Part shown: positions 1-8,603 of the stretch, one piece after another
Layout: every line of letters begins with the position of its first letter
How positions within the stretch are numbered: the stretch's first letter is position 1
Assembly (NCBI RefSeq): GCF_017304635.1
Contig: NZ_JAFKMA010000002.1
Coordinates: forward strand, 186,001 to 250,000
Source of the DNA: Sphingomonas sp.
GTDB taxonomy: Bacteria > Pseudomonadota > Alphaproteobacteria > Sphingomonadales > Sphingomonadaceae
Length of the DNA stretch: 64,000 nucleotides
Direction: 5' to 3'
Made by a program: the position numbers and the translations under genes
The notes under the pieces: generated by a model
Told to the model about the DNA's origin: nothing
Database searches by the model: none
Seen by the model: the letters and a program-made list of their open reading frames with translations, nothing else

Positions 1-1352
1 CGGTCGGCGTCGGCAAGGCGGTGGTGTCGACGCCCTACGTCCACGCGACCGAGATCCTGGCCGACGATCACGGCGTGCTGGTCGGGTTCGGCGATGTCGA
101 GGCGTTCGCGCGCGAGATTTCGCGGCTGCTCGGTGACGATGCCGCGCGGCGCTCGTTGATGGAACGGGCCTATGCTCGCGGTCGCACGATGATCTGGCCG
201 CGCCTCGCCGAAGCCGGCATGGCGGCGATCGACGGCATCGTCGCGGCGCATCCCCGGCGGATCAAGGCGAGCAACCAGCCCGTCTTTCTCACCCCCAGCA
301 TCGCCGCGGTCGAGCGGATGAGCGACGCGACCGGCATGTTCCAGCACGCGATCCTGTCGGTGCCGGATCGCCGCCACGGTTACTGCATCGACGACAATGT
401 CCGCGCGCTGATGCTGATGACCGCGATCGACGAGCTCGACGAGGACGTCCGCGACAAGTGGATGACGGTCTATGCCGCGTTCGTCCAATATGCGTGGAAC
501 CCCGACGTCCGCCGCTTCCGCAACTTCATGAACTTCGACCGGACCTGGTGCGAGGATCAAGGGTCGGAGGATTCGAACGGCCGCACGTTGTGGGCGCTCG
601 GCGTGACGGCCAAGCGCGCGACCGCGGCCAAGCATCGCGACTGGGCGCTGCGGTTGTTTGACGAGACTGCGAGCATCGCGTTCGACCTCGTCAGCCCGCG
701 CGCGCAGGCGTTCGCGATGCTCGGCGCGGCGGCCATCCTCGGCGCGCATCCGCGCCATCAGCTGGCGTGCAACATCCTCGAACGGTTCGCCAACGACCTG
801 CTCGCCCTGCTCGACGAGGCGCGCCGCCCGGAATGGGAATGGTTCGAGATCGTGCTGGCCTACGACAATGCGCGACTGCCCGAAGCGTTGATCCGCGCCG
901 GCATGGCGCTCAACCGCGACGATCTGCTCCAGGCCGGGCTGTCGACGCTCGACTGGATCGTCGCGCAGCAGACGAGCCCGGAAGGCCGCTTCCGCGCGAT
1001 CGGTACCGAGAGCTTCGGCCGCGCGTACGAAAGCCCGCTGCCGTTCGACCAGCAGCCGCTCGAAGCGCAAGCGACGATCGACGCGTGCGCCGCGGCGTTC
1101 AAGGCGACCGGCGACGCCAAGTGGCAGGCGGAGGCGGACCGCGCCTATCGCTGGTATCTCGGCCAGAACGACCTCGATCTGCCGCTCGCGACCGCGCAGG
1201 ACGGTGGTTGTTTCGACGGCCTGATGCCGCACGGGCTCAACCGCAATCAGGGCGCGGAGTCGATTTTGGCGCTACAATTGGCGTCGTGTGCGATTTCCGC
1301 TCTTGGAAAAGCGGCCGGAACCGTGGCAGGGAGCAGCCGCGCCGTCGCGTAG
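1..1352 (+). CDS. Glycosyltransferase (GT4-like) with C-terminal extension, 5'-truncated by window edge
   Basis: The frame is open from the first bases of the window, so the gene begins upstream and only its last roughly 450 codons are here. The first visible residues (GKAVVSTPY, then HATEIL and GVLVGFGD) look like the nucleotide-sugar binding C-terminal lobe of a GT-B, GT4-type glycosyltransferase. After about residue 85 comes a long alpha-helical extension with motifs such as HGYCIDDN and DQQPLEAQAT, which I recall from about 750-aa bacterial glycosyltransferases with an alpha/alpha-barrel-like tail. The next gene (GH130) starts 50 bp downstream on the same strand, so the two are probably co-transcribed and act on the same mannose-containing glycan. 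Donor and acceptor cannot be told from sequence. Confidence 0.82.
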   Translation, partial: VGVGKAVVSTPYVHATEILADDHGVLVGFGDVEAFAREISRLLGDDAARRSLMERAYARGRTMIWPRLAEAGMAAIDGIVAAHPRRIKASNQPVFLTPSIAAVERMSDATGMFQHAILSVPDRRHGYCIDDNVRALMLMTAIDELDEDVRDKWMTVYAAFVQYAWNPDVRRFRNFMNFDRTWCEDQGSEDSNGRTLWALGVTAKRATAAKHRDWALRLFDETASIAFDLVSPRAQAFAMLGAAAILGAHPRHQLACNILERFANDLLALLDEARRPEWEWFEIVLAYDNARLPEALIRAGMALNRDDLLQAGLSTLDWIVAQQTSPEGRFRAIGTESFGRAYESPLPFDQQPLEAQATIDACAAAFKATGDAKWQAEADRAYRWYLGQNDLDLPLATAQDGGCFDGLMPHGLNRNQGAESILALQLASCAISALGKAAGTVAGSSRAVA

Positions 1353-1402
1353 CAACGACACGCGGCGCCGCTTTGGTCTGAACAACCGGCGGGGTTAGCT
1401 CG

Positions 1403-2689
1403 TTGCTCGATATTGTTACGCACCGCTTGCGGTTGCATGCCGATCCTTCGCGTGTCGTGGTCCGTCCGTTCCATATCGGCTGGGCGCCGGGGGGCGCCTC
1501 GTCCGGCCGCACCGAGCGGCTGGTCGGCGAAGTCCTTGAACTGAGCCCGCAGGAAACGCGCGAGGAGCTCGAGGTCGTGCTCAAGGACTTCGAGGCGCGC
1601 CACTGGCAGACGCGTCGCGTGTTCATGACGCGCTACGACGAGATCGAGCAGATGATGGCGCTCGACGGGCGCGACATCGGGGACGAGAAGCGCCAGTTGA
1701 TCGGCGCCTATTTCTGTCACGAATACAGCTACGCCGCCGCCGCGCTGATGAATCCCAGCGCGGTGCCGCATTACGACCAGTCGGGCATGCCCAAGGGGTC
1801 GATGCGGATCCTGATGTCGCTACGCGCGGTCGGCGAGGGGCACATCTCGTCGGTCGCGTTCCGCGAAGGCATCATCACCGCCAATAACGAGCTGAAGCTC
1901 GCGCCCGAGCCGCCATTCGCCACCGCCGCCGACATGCGCGGGCCGGACGAGGCCGAGGTGCCGGAGGGGCCGGTGACGGTCCACCGCCATCGCGACTCCA
2001 CGCTGTCGGGTACGGTGATCTTCCCAATCACCGCCGCGCAGTCGAAGGGGTTGGAGGACCTCCGCCTCGTTCAGTTCCACCATGACGACGGCTCGGTCGA
2101 ATGGCTCGGCACCTACACGGCGTATAACGGGTCGCAGATTCAATCGGAACTGCTGCGCACGACCGATTTTCGCGGGTTCGACCTGATCCCGATGACGGGA
2201 CCGGCCGCGCGCAACAAGGGGATCGCGCTGTTCCCGCGCAAGGTCGGCGACCGCTATCTCGCGATCGGGCGGCAGGATGGCGAGAACCTGTTCCTGCTCG
2301 ATTCCGACCGCCTGACGCACTGGGAGGAGGGGGTTCGCATCCTCCAGCCGCATTATCCGTGGGAACTGGTCCAGATCGGCAATTGCGGCCCGCCGATCGA
2401 GCTGGACGAGGGCTGGCTGCTGCTGACGCACGGCGTCGGGGCGATGCGCAAATATTCGATCGGCGCGGCGCTGCTCGACAAGGACGATCCGTCGAAGGTG
2501 CTGGGGCGCAGCGTCCACCCGATCCTGGCTGCGGCGGACCAGGACCGCGAGGGATATGTGCCCAACGTGGTCTATTCGTGCGGCGCGATCCGCCACGGCG
2601 ATTGCCTGTTCCTGCCGTACGGCGTCGCCGACAGCTCGGTCGCGTTCGCGTTCGTGCCGATCAAGGGTCTGCTGGAGTCGATGGCGTAG
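1403..2689 (+). CDS. GH130-family glycosidase/phosphorylase
   Basis: A 428-aa protein resembling GH130, whose known members are phosphorolytic or hydrolytic enzymes on beta-mannosides. The N-terminus has the conserved VVVRPFHIGW segment, and GLEDLRLV followed by WLGTYTAYNG fits the GxEDPR region of the family, with Leu where Pro is usual. C-terminal pieces (NCGPPIEL, GWLLLTHGVG, VVYSCGA) match the five-bladed propeller strands around the phosphate or sugar site. The start is TTG, chosen because the conserved domain begins about 20 residues later and no better ATG lies upstream. It follows a glycosyltransferase gene by 50 bp. Whether it is a phosphorylase or a hydrolase cannot be settled here. 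Confidence 0.85.
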   Translation: MLDIVTHRLRLHADPSRVVVRPFHIGWAPGGASSGRTERLVGEVLELSPQETREELEVVLKDFEARHWQTRRVFMTRYDEIEQMMALDGRDIGDEKRQLIGAYFCHEYSYAAAALMNPSAVPHYDQSGMPKGSMRILMSLRAVGEGHISSVAFREGIITANNELKLAPEPPFATAADMRGPDEAEVPEGPVTVHRHRDSTLSGTVIFPITAAQSKGLEDLRLVQFHHDDGSVEWLGTYTAYNGSQIQSELLRTTDFRGFDLIPMTGPAARNKGIALFPRKVGDRYLAIGRQDGENLFLLDSDRLTHWEEGVRILQPHYPWELVQIGNCGPPIELDEGWLLLTHGVGAMRKYSIGAALLDKDDPSKVLGRSVHPILAAADQDREGYVPNVVYSCGAIRHGDCLFLPYGVADSSVAFAFVPIKGLLESMA

Positions 2690-2741
2690 CGGGTGGGCTG
2701 CGCGTCGGCGGGCGTGACGCCGATGGCTTCCGATTTTACCT

Positions 2742-2836
2742 CCACCCCGGCGAAGGCCGGGGCCCAGATGGGGGACGATCGTGATATGCGTTGCGCTCGA
2801 TTTTTCCCAACTGGGCCCCGGCCTTCGCCGGGGTGG
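2742..2836. repeat. Large palindromic intergenic repeat, family A copy 1
   Basis: A perfect 26-bp inverted repeat (arms 2742-2767 and 2811-2836, core ACCCCGGCGAAGGCCGGGG) around a 43-bp spacer, between the converging GH130 and OPT genes. Three other copies lie at 44652-44760, 48076-48180 and 55681-55783. The hairpin could also end transcription from both sides. Confidence 0.9.
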
Positions 2837-2859
2837 GGTCAAACGGGGAAGCCTATGCC

Positions 2860-4878
2860 CTACCGATAGGTCGCGACGCTGTCGTCGCTAGGTCCCTCAG
2901 GTGCGACCGGCGTCCGCTCGACCGTCCCACGCGTCGCGGCGTACAGCCACCACGTCAGCCCGACGAACAACACCAGCCCGATCACCAGCTCCCAGCTCTC
3001 GAACCCGTCGCCGATGAACGGCAACGCGAGCGGCGTGTCCTTGCCGGTGCCGTAGACGATGCCGGCGAAGGCGACGCCCCACAGGCTCTCCCCGACGATC
3101 ATGCCGGTCGCGATCAGTACGCCCATCCGGCGCGCGAACTCGGCGCCGTGACCGCGCTTGTCGGCCCATTTGTCGTACAGCCAGCCTAGGATCGCGCCGA
3201 TCGACACCGGCAGGATCGTCGCCATGCCGAGATAGACGCCGATTCCGACCGCGAGCGGCGGCAGGCGGAGGCGCTTGAGCACGCCCAGCGTCTCGTCCAT
3301 CGCGATGAAGAACAATCCGGCGACCGCCCCCCAGAACAGCATCCGCGCATTGAGCCCGCCGCCCAATACCCCGGTCGCGAGCGACGAGATCAGGTTGGCC
3401 TGCGGTGCGGCGAGCGCGTTCGGCCCGGCGCCCGGCATCCCCGCGAACCCGGCGGTGTCGCGCAGCACTTGCAGCACCGGTGGCACGACGAGTGACCCGA
3501 ACACGACGCCGATGACCAGCGCGACCTGCTGCTTCCACGGTGTCGCGCCGACCAACTGGCCGGTCTTCAAATCCTGGAGGTTGTCGTTGGCGATCGTCGC
3601 GACGCCGAACACGATCCCCGTCACGATCAGCGCATAGGCGACCAAGGCCTGGATCGTCCCCGCCGGCTGGTCGCGTCCGAACAGCCCGACCAGCATCAGC
3701 GACGAAGCCAGCACCGACAGGATGCCGATCCCCGACACCGGCGAATTGGACGCGCCGATCAGCCCGGCCATGTATCCGGTGACCGCCGCGATCATCAGCC
3801 CGATGACGACGATGAACACGATCGCGCCGGCGATCAGCAGCGCCGCCGACGCGGCCAGCGGCCCGCCTGCGATCGTGCTCCACAACAGCCAGGCGGTCGG
3901 GGCCAGGATCGCGAGCGATCCGCCCGCGACGATCCCGATCGGCAAGTCGCGCTCGGTCAGGTCGAGCACCTGGCCGCGTCCGCGCGCGCGGCTCGCCGCC
4001 ATCGCCGAGCGGATGCCGCCGATCACCGGCGCGGCGATCTTGAGCAGGGTCCAGATCGCCGCCACGCCGATCACGCCGGCACCGAAGAAACGAATATCCT
4101 GTTTGAACACGCTCGCGCCCAGCGCCGCGGCGTCGCCGGCGCCGCCCCAGGTAAGCAGCGGCAACAGGATGACATAGGCGGTGATGAGCCCGACCAATTG
4201 CGCGACGCCGACCGACAGCCCGACCAGATGCCCGACGCCGAGCAGCGCGAACGACAGTCCGCCGCCGACCCCGCTGACGCCCGCGCCGACCTTGAACCAG
4301 CGCATGATCTCCGCGGCGGCGAGCTTCAGCTGGGTCAGGATCGCGAACCCGGCCGATGCGACGCTGCCGAGCACGAGCACGCGCAGGCCCGCCGCGCTTT
4401 CCGCTGCGCCCTGCCGGCTCTCGGCGCCGATCGCGAGCACTTCGGCGGCGGCGCGGCCCTCCGGGTAAGGCAGGTCGCCGCCCACCACCAGCGCGCGCCG
4501 CAGCGGGACCGAGAACATCACGCCCAATATGCCGCCGGTCGCGGTGATCCCCGCCGTCGTCCAGAACGGGAAACCCTGCCACCAGCCAATGATGATGAGG
4601 CCGGGCAGCACGAAGATGATCGCTGCCAGCGTCCCGGCCGCGCTCGCGATCGTCTGAACGATGTTGTTCTCCAGGATCGACGAATCCTTGAAGAAGCGCA
4701 GGATCGCCATCGAGATCACCGCCGCCGGGATCGACGTCGCGAAGGTCAACCCGACCTTGAGGCCCAGATAGACGTTCGCCGCCGTGAACAGCAGGGTGAT
4801 GAGTCCGCCGAGCGCGACGCCGCGCAGCGTCAGTTCGGCGATCGGGCGAGTGGAGGCGGCGGCGCTGGCGTTGCTCAT
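2860..4878 (-). CDS. OPT family oligopeptide/metal-chelate transporter
   Basis: A 672-aa polytopic inner-membrane protein. Residues 15-650 hold some 15 or more hydrophobic segments, with the first near ALGGLITLLFTAANVYLG, typical of the oligopeptide transporter (OPT) superfamily that imports peptides or metal chelates by proton symport. I chose the ATG at 4878 because the family N-terminus (few residues before TLRGVALGG) begins there; the open frame upstream overlaps the acetyltransferase gene. The start overlaps the stop of the upstream GNAT gene (ATGA), so the two are translationally coupled. The natural substrate is unknown. The gene converges on GH130 across palindromic repeat A1. Confidence 0.9.
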   Translation of the reverse strand: MSNASAAASTRPIAELTLRGVALGGLITLLFTAANVYLGLKVGLTFATSIPAAVISMAILRFFKDSSILENNIVQTIASAAGTLAAIIFVLPGLIIIGWWQGFPFWTTAGITATGGILGVMFSVPLRRALVVGGDLPYPEGRAAAEVLAIGAESRQGAAESAAGLRVLVLGSVASAGFAILTQLKLAAAEIMRWFKVGAGVSGVGGGLSFALLGVGHLVGLSVGVAQLVGLITAYVILLPLLTWGGAGDAAALGASVFKQDIRFFGAGVIGVAAIWTLLKIAAPVIGGIRSAMAASRARGRGQVLDLTERDLPIGIVAGGSLAILAPTAWLLWSTIAGGPLAASAALLIAGAIVFIVVIGLMIAAVTGYMAGLIGASNSPVSGIGILSVLASSLMLVGLFGRDQPAGTIQALVAYALIVTGIVFGVATIANDNLQDLKTGQLVGATPWKQQVALVIGVVFGSLVVPPVLQVLRDTAGFAGMPGAGPNALAAPQANLISSLATGVLGGGLNARMLFWGAVAGLFFIAMDETLGVLKRLRLPPLAVGIGVYLGMATILPVSIGAILGWLYDKWADKRGHGAEFARRMGVLIATGMIVGESLWGVAFAGIVYGTGKDTPLALPFIGDGFESWELVIGLVLFVGLTWWLYAATRGTVERTPVAPEGPSDDSVATYR

Positions 4879-5540
4879 GCCCGAACCGTGGCACAGTTTG
4901 CCGGGGCAAGCGAGGCCGTGGTGTAGTCGCTGTGCAGCGACCAGCCGAGCGTTTCGTATAGCGCGCGTCCCGCCGGTGTCGCGCACAGCATCGCGTCGGC
5001 GATGCCGCGCGCCGCCGCCTCGCTCGCCAACGCCCGCATGACGATCGAGCCGAACCCGCGCCGCTGATGCACATCGGCCGTGCGGATGCGGTCGAACACG
5101 ACCAGGCCCGGCATCGGCACGATGCGTCCGCGCGCGGCTTCCTCGCCGGTCGGATCGGCAATGGTTGCGAAGACGATCCCGTCTTCCTCGCGGACCGTGA
5201 GCGTAAAGCCGGGCGGCGGCGTGGCGGGTCGATCCAGCATCGCGGCGACCGGCGCGGTCATCATATAGCCGGGCGTCGCGATCTCCCAGCCCGGCGGCAG
5301 GAGCGGGCGGACGGCATCGGCCGGCGCGCAGACCTTGAGGTTGAGCAGCGGCACGTCGATCCGCGCCGCGAGATGGCGGATCGCGGCCGCGTCGAGGTCG
5401 GCGAAGATGTACCGCCCGACCTGCTCGTCGCTCCCGACATGGATGTAGAGCCCGCCGTCGCGCGGCTCGGGCGGTGCCACCCCCCGCGAGATCGCCCATG
5501 CCTGCGCCCAGCGCGCGATCAGATCACGATCGGCGGCCAT
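4875..5540 (-). CDS. GNAT family N-acetyltransferase
   Basis: A 221-aa protein whose C-terminal half is a GNAT fold: QRRGFG at about residues 159-164 is the acetyl-CoA pyrophosphate-binding loop, followed by ALASEAAARG and the terminal LYETLGW strand typical of these enzymes. The N-terminal 100 residues are less conserved and may be a second, degenerate GNAT-like lobe. The ATG at 5540 is preferred over one at 5570 because the latter lies inside a palindromic repeat. The stop overlaps the start of the OPT transporter gene by 4 nt. Substrate unknown. Confidence 0.82.
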   Translation of the reverse strand: MAADRDLIARWAQAWAISRGVAPPEPRDGGLYIHVGSDEQVGRYIFADLDAAAIRHLAARIDVPLLNLKVCAPADAVRPLLPPGWEIATPGYMMTAPVAAMLDRPATPPPGFTLTVREEDGIVFATIADPTGEEAARGRIVPMPGLVVFDRIRTADVHQRRGFGSIVMRALASEAAARGIADAMLCATPAGRALYETLGWSLHSDYTTASLAPANCATVRA

Positions 5541-5546
5541 TATTTC

Positions 5547-5630
5547 GTCACGCCGGATGTGATCCGACATCCCGCTTGTTCCCGCTGCGAGCGTTGGAAG
5601 CGGGACCCCGGATCAAGTCCGGCGTGACGG
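5547..5630. repeat. REP-like palindromic repeat, family B copy 1
   Basis: Outer arms CGTCACGCCGGA and TCCGGCGTGACG flank an inner hairpin with CCCGCTTG and AAGCGGG elements. A related copy is at 58337-58416. It lies between the M20 hydrolase and GNAT genes and could act as an attenuating or RNA-stabilising hairpin. Confidence 0.85.
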
Positions 5631-5654
5631 TAAAGTTCTGACGGCGTGGCGGAC

Positions 5655-6860
5655 TCAACCGAACCCGTTCTCCAGGAACCGCTCGGCGAACGCGCAGTGC
5701 ATCGCGACGCCCTTGGCCATGACCGATTCCTCGATCGTCATCCGCGTGTTGTGGAGCGGCGGGTTGGTCGCGGGGTCGGAGCCGTCGGGCGCCACGCCGA
5801 TGAACGCCATCGCGCCGGGCACTTCGCGCAGCACGTAGCTGAAATCCTCGCCGCCCATGATCGGCGTCGCCATCGGCAGCCACTGGTCGGGCTCGACCGC
5901 CTCCGACACCTCGTGCAGCAAGTCGACCGCGCGCGGGTCGCACATCGTCACCGGATAGCCCTCGTCGATCCGCACCTCGGCGGTCAGGCCGTGGGCCAGC
6001 GCGACATGTTCGGCGACGCGCGTCAGCCCGGCGCGCGCCTTCTCGCGCGTGGCCGCGCTCAGCGTGCGCAGCGTGCCGATCATCTTCACCTCGGACGGCA
6101 CGATATTGTAGGCGGAGCCCGCCTCGATCCTGGTGATCGACAGCACCGCCGGGTCGGTCGCCGGAATCTGGCGCGCGATGAAGGTCGACAGCGCGGTCAC
6201 GATCTCCGCCGCGACCGGGATCGGGTCGAGGCAGTCGTGCGGCATCGCCGCATGGCCACCGGCACCCTTTATCGTGAAGTTCAGCGCGTCGGTCGAGGCG
6301 AGCAGCGGCCCGGGCCGCGTGCGGATGCCGCCTGCGCGCGTGTTCGGGTCGATATGCAGCGCGAACGCGGCGTCGGGCCGCTCGATATCGAGCAGGCCGT
6401 CCTCGATCATGAAGCGCGCGCCGTGATGCCCTTCCTCGCCGGGCTGGAACATGAAGACGATCGTGCCGGGCAGCTTGTCCTTGCGCGCGCACAGGGCGCG
6501 AGCGGCGCCGACCAGCATCGAGCAATGCGAATCGTGGCCGCAGGCATGCATCGCGTTCGGCACCTGGCTGGCGAAGTCGAGCCCGGTCTCTTCCGGCATC
6601 GGCAGCGCGTCCATGTCGCCGCGCAGCAGCACGGTGCGGCCGTTGTCGCCGCCCCCGCGCAGGATCGCGACGAAGCCGGTGGTCGAGGTGGAGGTGTGGA
6701 TTTCGAGCGGCAATCCCTCGAGCGCGGCGCGCAGCTTCGCGGTAGTGCGAGGACATTGGTTGCCGATTTCCGGATCGGCATGGATCGCGCGGCGCAGCGC
6801 GACGATATCGGCAAGCTCGGCCTCGCCGGCGGCAGTCCAGTCGGTGGTGAAGTCGTTCAT
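5655..6860 (-). CDS. M20 family amidohydrolase (hippurate hydrolase-like)
   Basis: A 401-aa metallo-amidohydrolase of the M20D group, which cleaves N-acyl amino acids such as hippurate or N-acetyl amino acids. The metal-binding motifs are present: RGDMDALPM, MHACGHDSH and the GEEGHHGA glutamate region; the lid domain follows with NTRAGGIRTRPGP. The ATG at 6860 has an AAAGG Shine-Dalgarno 8 nt upstream, and this site is buried in a perfect 8-bp inverted repeat (6869-6887) that could act as an operator or mask the ribosome binding site. The exact substrate is not predictable. Confidence 0.9.
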   Translation of the reverse strand: MNDFTTDWTAAGEAELADIVALRRAIHADPEIGNQCPRTTAKLRAALEGLPLEIHTSTSTTGFVAILRGGGDNGRTVLLRGDMDALPMPEETGLDFASQVPNAMHACGHDSHCSMLVGAARALCARKDKLPGTIVFMFQPGEEGHHGARFMIEDGLLDIERPDAAFALHIDPNTRAGGIRTRPGPLLASTDALNFTIKGAGGHAAMPHDCLDPIPVAAEIVTALSTFIARQIPATDPAVLSITRIEAGSAYNIVPSEVKMIGTLRTLSAATREKARAGLTRVAEHVALAHGLTAEVRIDEGYPVTMCDPRAVDLLHEVSEAVEPDQWLPMATPIMGGEDFSYVLREVPGAMAFIGVAPDGSDPATNPPLHNTRMTIEESVMAKGVAMHCAFAERFLENGFG

Positions 6861-6868
6861 CGCGTTAT

Positions 6869-6887
6869 CCTTTGTGTTACACAAAGG
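6869..6887 (-). promoter_or_regulatory. Perfect palindrome overlapping the RBS of the M20 gene
   Basis: CCTTTGTG-TTA-CACAAAGG is an 8-bp perfect dyad with a 3-nt centre, ending 8 nt before the ATG at 6860. The AAAGG ribosome binding site is one arm, so the element could be an RNA hairpin that hides the RBS or a repressor operator. Confidence 0.6.
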
Positions 6888-6970
6888 CTACGCCGGGATC
6901 CGCGCCGGAACAACCCGACGCGCGGCTTCTCCCGGCGCTTTTACGACGCCGGGAGAAGCCGCGACGATCG

Positions 6971-8482
6971 TCAGTTCTTGAACTTGATCGGCACGTAGAT
7001 GCTGCCCTGGCGCACGCGCGTCACGTACAGCAGGACCGACGGCCGGCCCGCCGCCTTGGCCGCCTTGATCTGCGCATCGAACTGCGCGGGCGTCGCGACC
7101 GGCGCGCGATTGACCGCGGAGATGATGTCGCCGCGTTGCAGCTTGCTGCCGGCGTCGCTCGACTGGTCGACGCCGAGCACGACCACACCGCTGATGCTGC
7201 CGGGCTGGATGCCGAGATTGTTGGCGATGCCCGGCGTCAGCGGGGTGACCTGGACGCCGAGCAGATCGCTCGCCGCGCGTACGCCCGGCGTGTCGGGCGT
7301 GTTGTCGCCATCGTCGCCACCGCCGCCACCGGGGACGAGCCCGGCCAGCTCCTCTTCACTCGGCCGCGTGCCGACCGTGACGTTCAGACGCAGCGGCTTG
7401 CCGTCGCGGATGACGTCGAGCCGCGCGATCGAGCCCGGCGCCATGTTGGCGACGAGGTACGACAGATTCTGCTGCGAATTCACTTCCTGGCCGTTGACGG
7501 CGACCACCACGTCGCCCTGCTTCACACCGGCCTTGTCGGCGGCCTGGCCGGGCTCGACCTTGCCGATGATCTCGCCGCGATCCTTGGGGATGCCGAGCGA
7601 GGAGGCGATGTCGTCATCGACCGGCTGGCGGCTGACGCCGAGATAGCCGCGCTGGATCTTGCCGCCCTTCATCATCGTCTCGATGATCGGCTTGGCCGCC
7701 TCCGCGGGGATCGCGAAGCCGATGCCGACCGAGCCTTCCGACGGCGAATAGATCTGCGAGTTGATGCCGATGACGTTGCCGTTCATGTCGAACATCGGGC
7801 CGCCCGAATTGCCCTTGTTGATCGCGGCGTCGGTCTGGATGAAGCGGTCATAGGCGCCGGCGCCGGTCACGCGGTTCAGCGCGGAGATGATGCCGGCGGT
7901 CACGGTGCCGCCCAGCCCGAACGGCTCGCCGATCGCGATCACCCAGTCGCCGACGCGCGCACGCGAGGAGTCGCCGAACTTCACGAACGGCAGGTTGGTC
8001 GCGTCGACCTTCAACAGCGCGAGGTCCGACGACGTGTCGGAGCCGATCACCCGCGCGGTATATTCCTTGCGGTTGAACAACGTGACGGTGATCGATTCGA
8101 CCTTGCCGCGATTGGCCGCGGTGATGACGTGGGCGTTGGTGACGATGTACCCGTCGGGCGAAATGACGAAGCCCGATCCCAGGCTCTGCCCCTCGCGCGT
8201 GATCGGGGCCGAATTGTCGTCGCCGCCACCGAACAGCTGGCTGAGCGGATTGTCCTGCTGGCTGATCTGCACCTTCTGCTTGGTCGAGATGTTGACGACC
8301 GCCGGCTGCAACTTGGCGACCATGTCGGCGAAACTCATCGGCGCGCCGGCGCGGGGGGCGGCGGCGGCGATCGCGCCGGGCTCGTTCTGCGCGGTCTGGG
8401 CATTGGCGGGCAGTTGCAGCGCCAGCGATGTGGCGGCGCCGCCGAGGAGCATGGCAGTGGTGATGGCGTAGGCGTAGCGCAC
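6971..8482 (-). CDS. degP: Periplasmic serine endoprotease, DegP/HtrA (Do family)
   Basis: A 503-aa exported protease-chaperone that degrades or refolds misfolded envelope proteins. An N-terminal signal peptide (about residues 1-29, ending in NAQT) precedes a trypsin-like domain with His118 (TNAHV), Asp153 (SSDLALLKV) and Ser226 (GNSGGP) as catalytic triad. Two PDZ domains follow, at roughly residues 290-380 and 400-495, as in DegP/MucD. It lies downstream of hflK-hflC in the same orientation, 121 bp after hflC, an arrangement I recall from other alphaproteobacteria and one that groups membrane and periplasmic protein quality control. Confidence 0.95.
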   Translation of the reverse strand: MRYAYAITTAMLLGGAATSLALQLPANAQTAQNEPGAIAAAAPRAGAPMSFADMVAKLQPAVVNISTKQKVQISQQDNPLSQLFGGGDDNSAPITREGQSLGSGFVISPDGYIVTNAHVITAANRGKVESITVTLFNRKEYTARVIGSDTSSDLALLKVDATNLPFVKFGDSSRARVGDWVIAIGEPFGLGGTVTAGIISALNRVTGAGAYDRFIQTDAAINKGNSGGPMFDMNGNVIGINSQIYSPSEGSVGIGFAIPAEAAKPIIETMMKGGKIQRGYLGVSRQPVDDDIASSLGIPKDRGEIIGKVEPGQAADKAGVKQGDVVVAVNGQEVNSQQNLSYLVANMAPGSIARLDVIRDGKPLRLNVTVGTRPSEEELAGLVPGGGGGDDGDNTPDTPGVRAASDLLGVQVTPLTPGIANNLGIQPGSISGVVVLGVDQSSDAGSKLQRGDIISAVNRAPVATPAQFDAQIKAAKAAGRPSVLLYVTRVRQGSIYVPIKFKN

Positions 8483-8603
8483 TATGATCGTTCCTCTCGT
8501 CTCGACGAAGCGTCGGTCGCGGCGGGATGTGGCCTTTCGAGGCTGAACGGCGATTGAATATGAACGGATTGCAAGTCGTTGCGACCGTTCATCGCCGTCC
8601 GCG

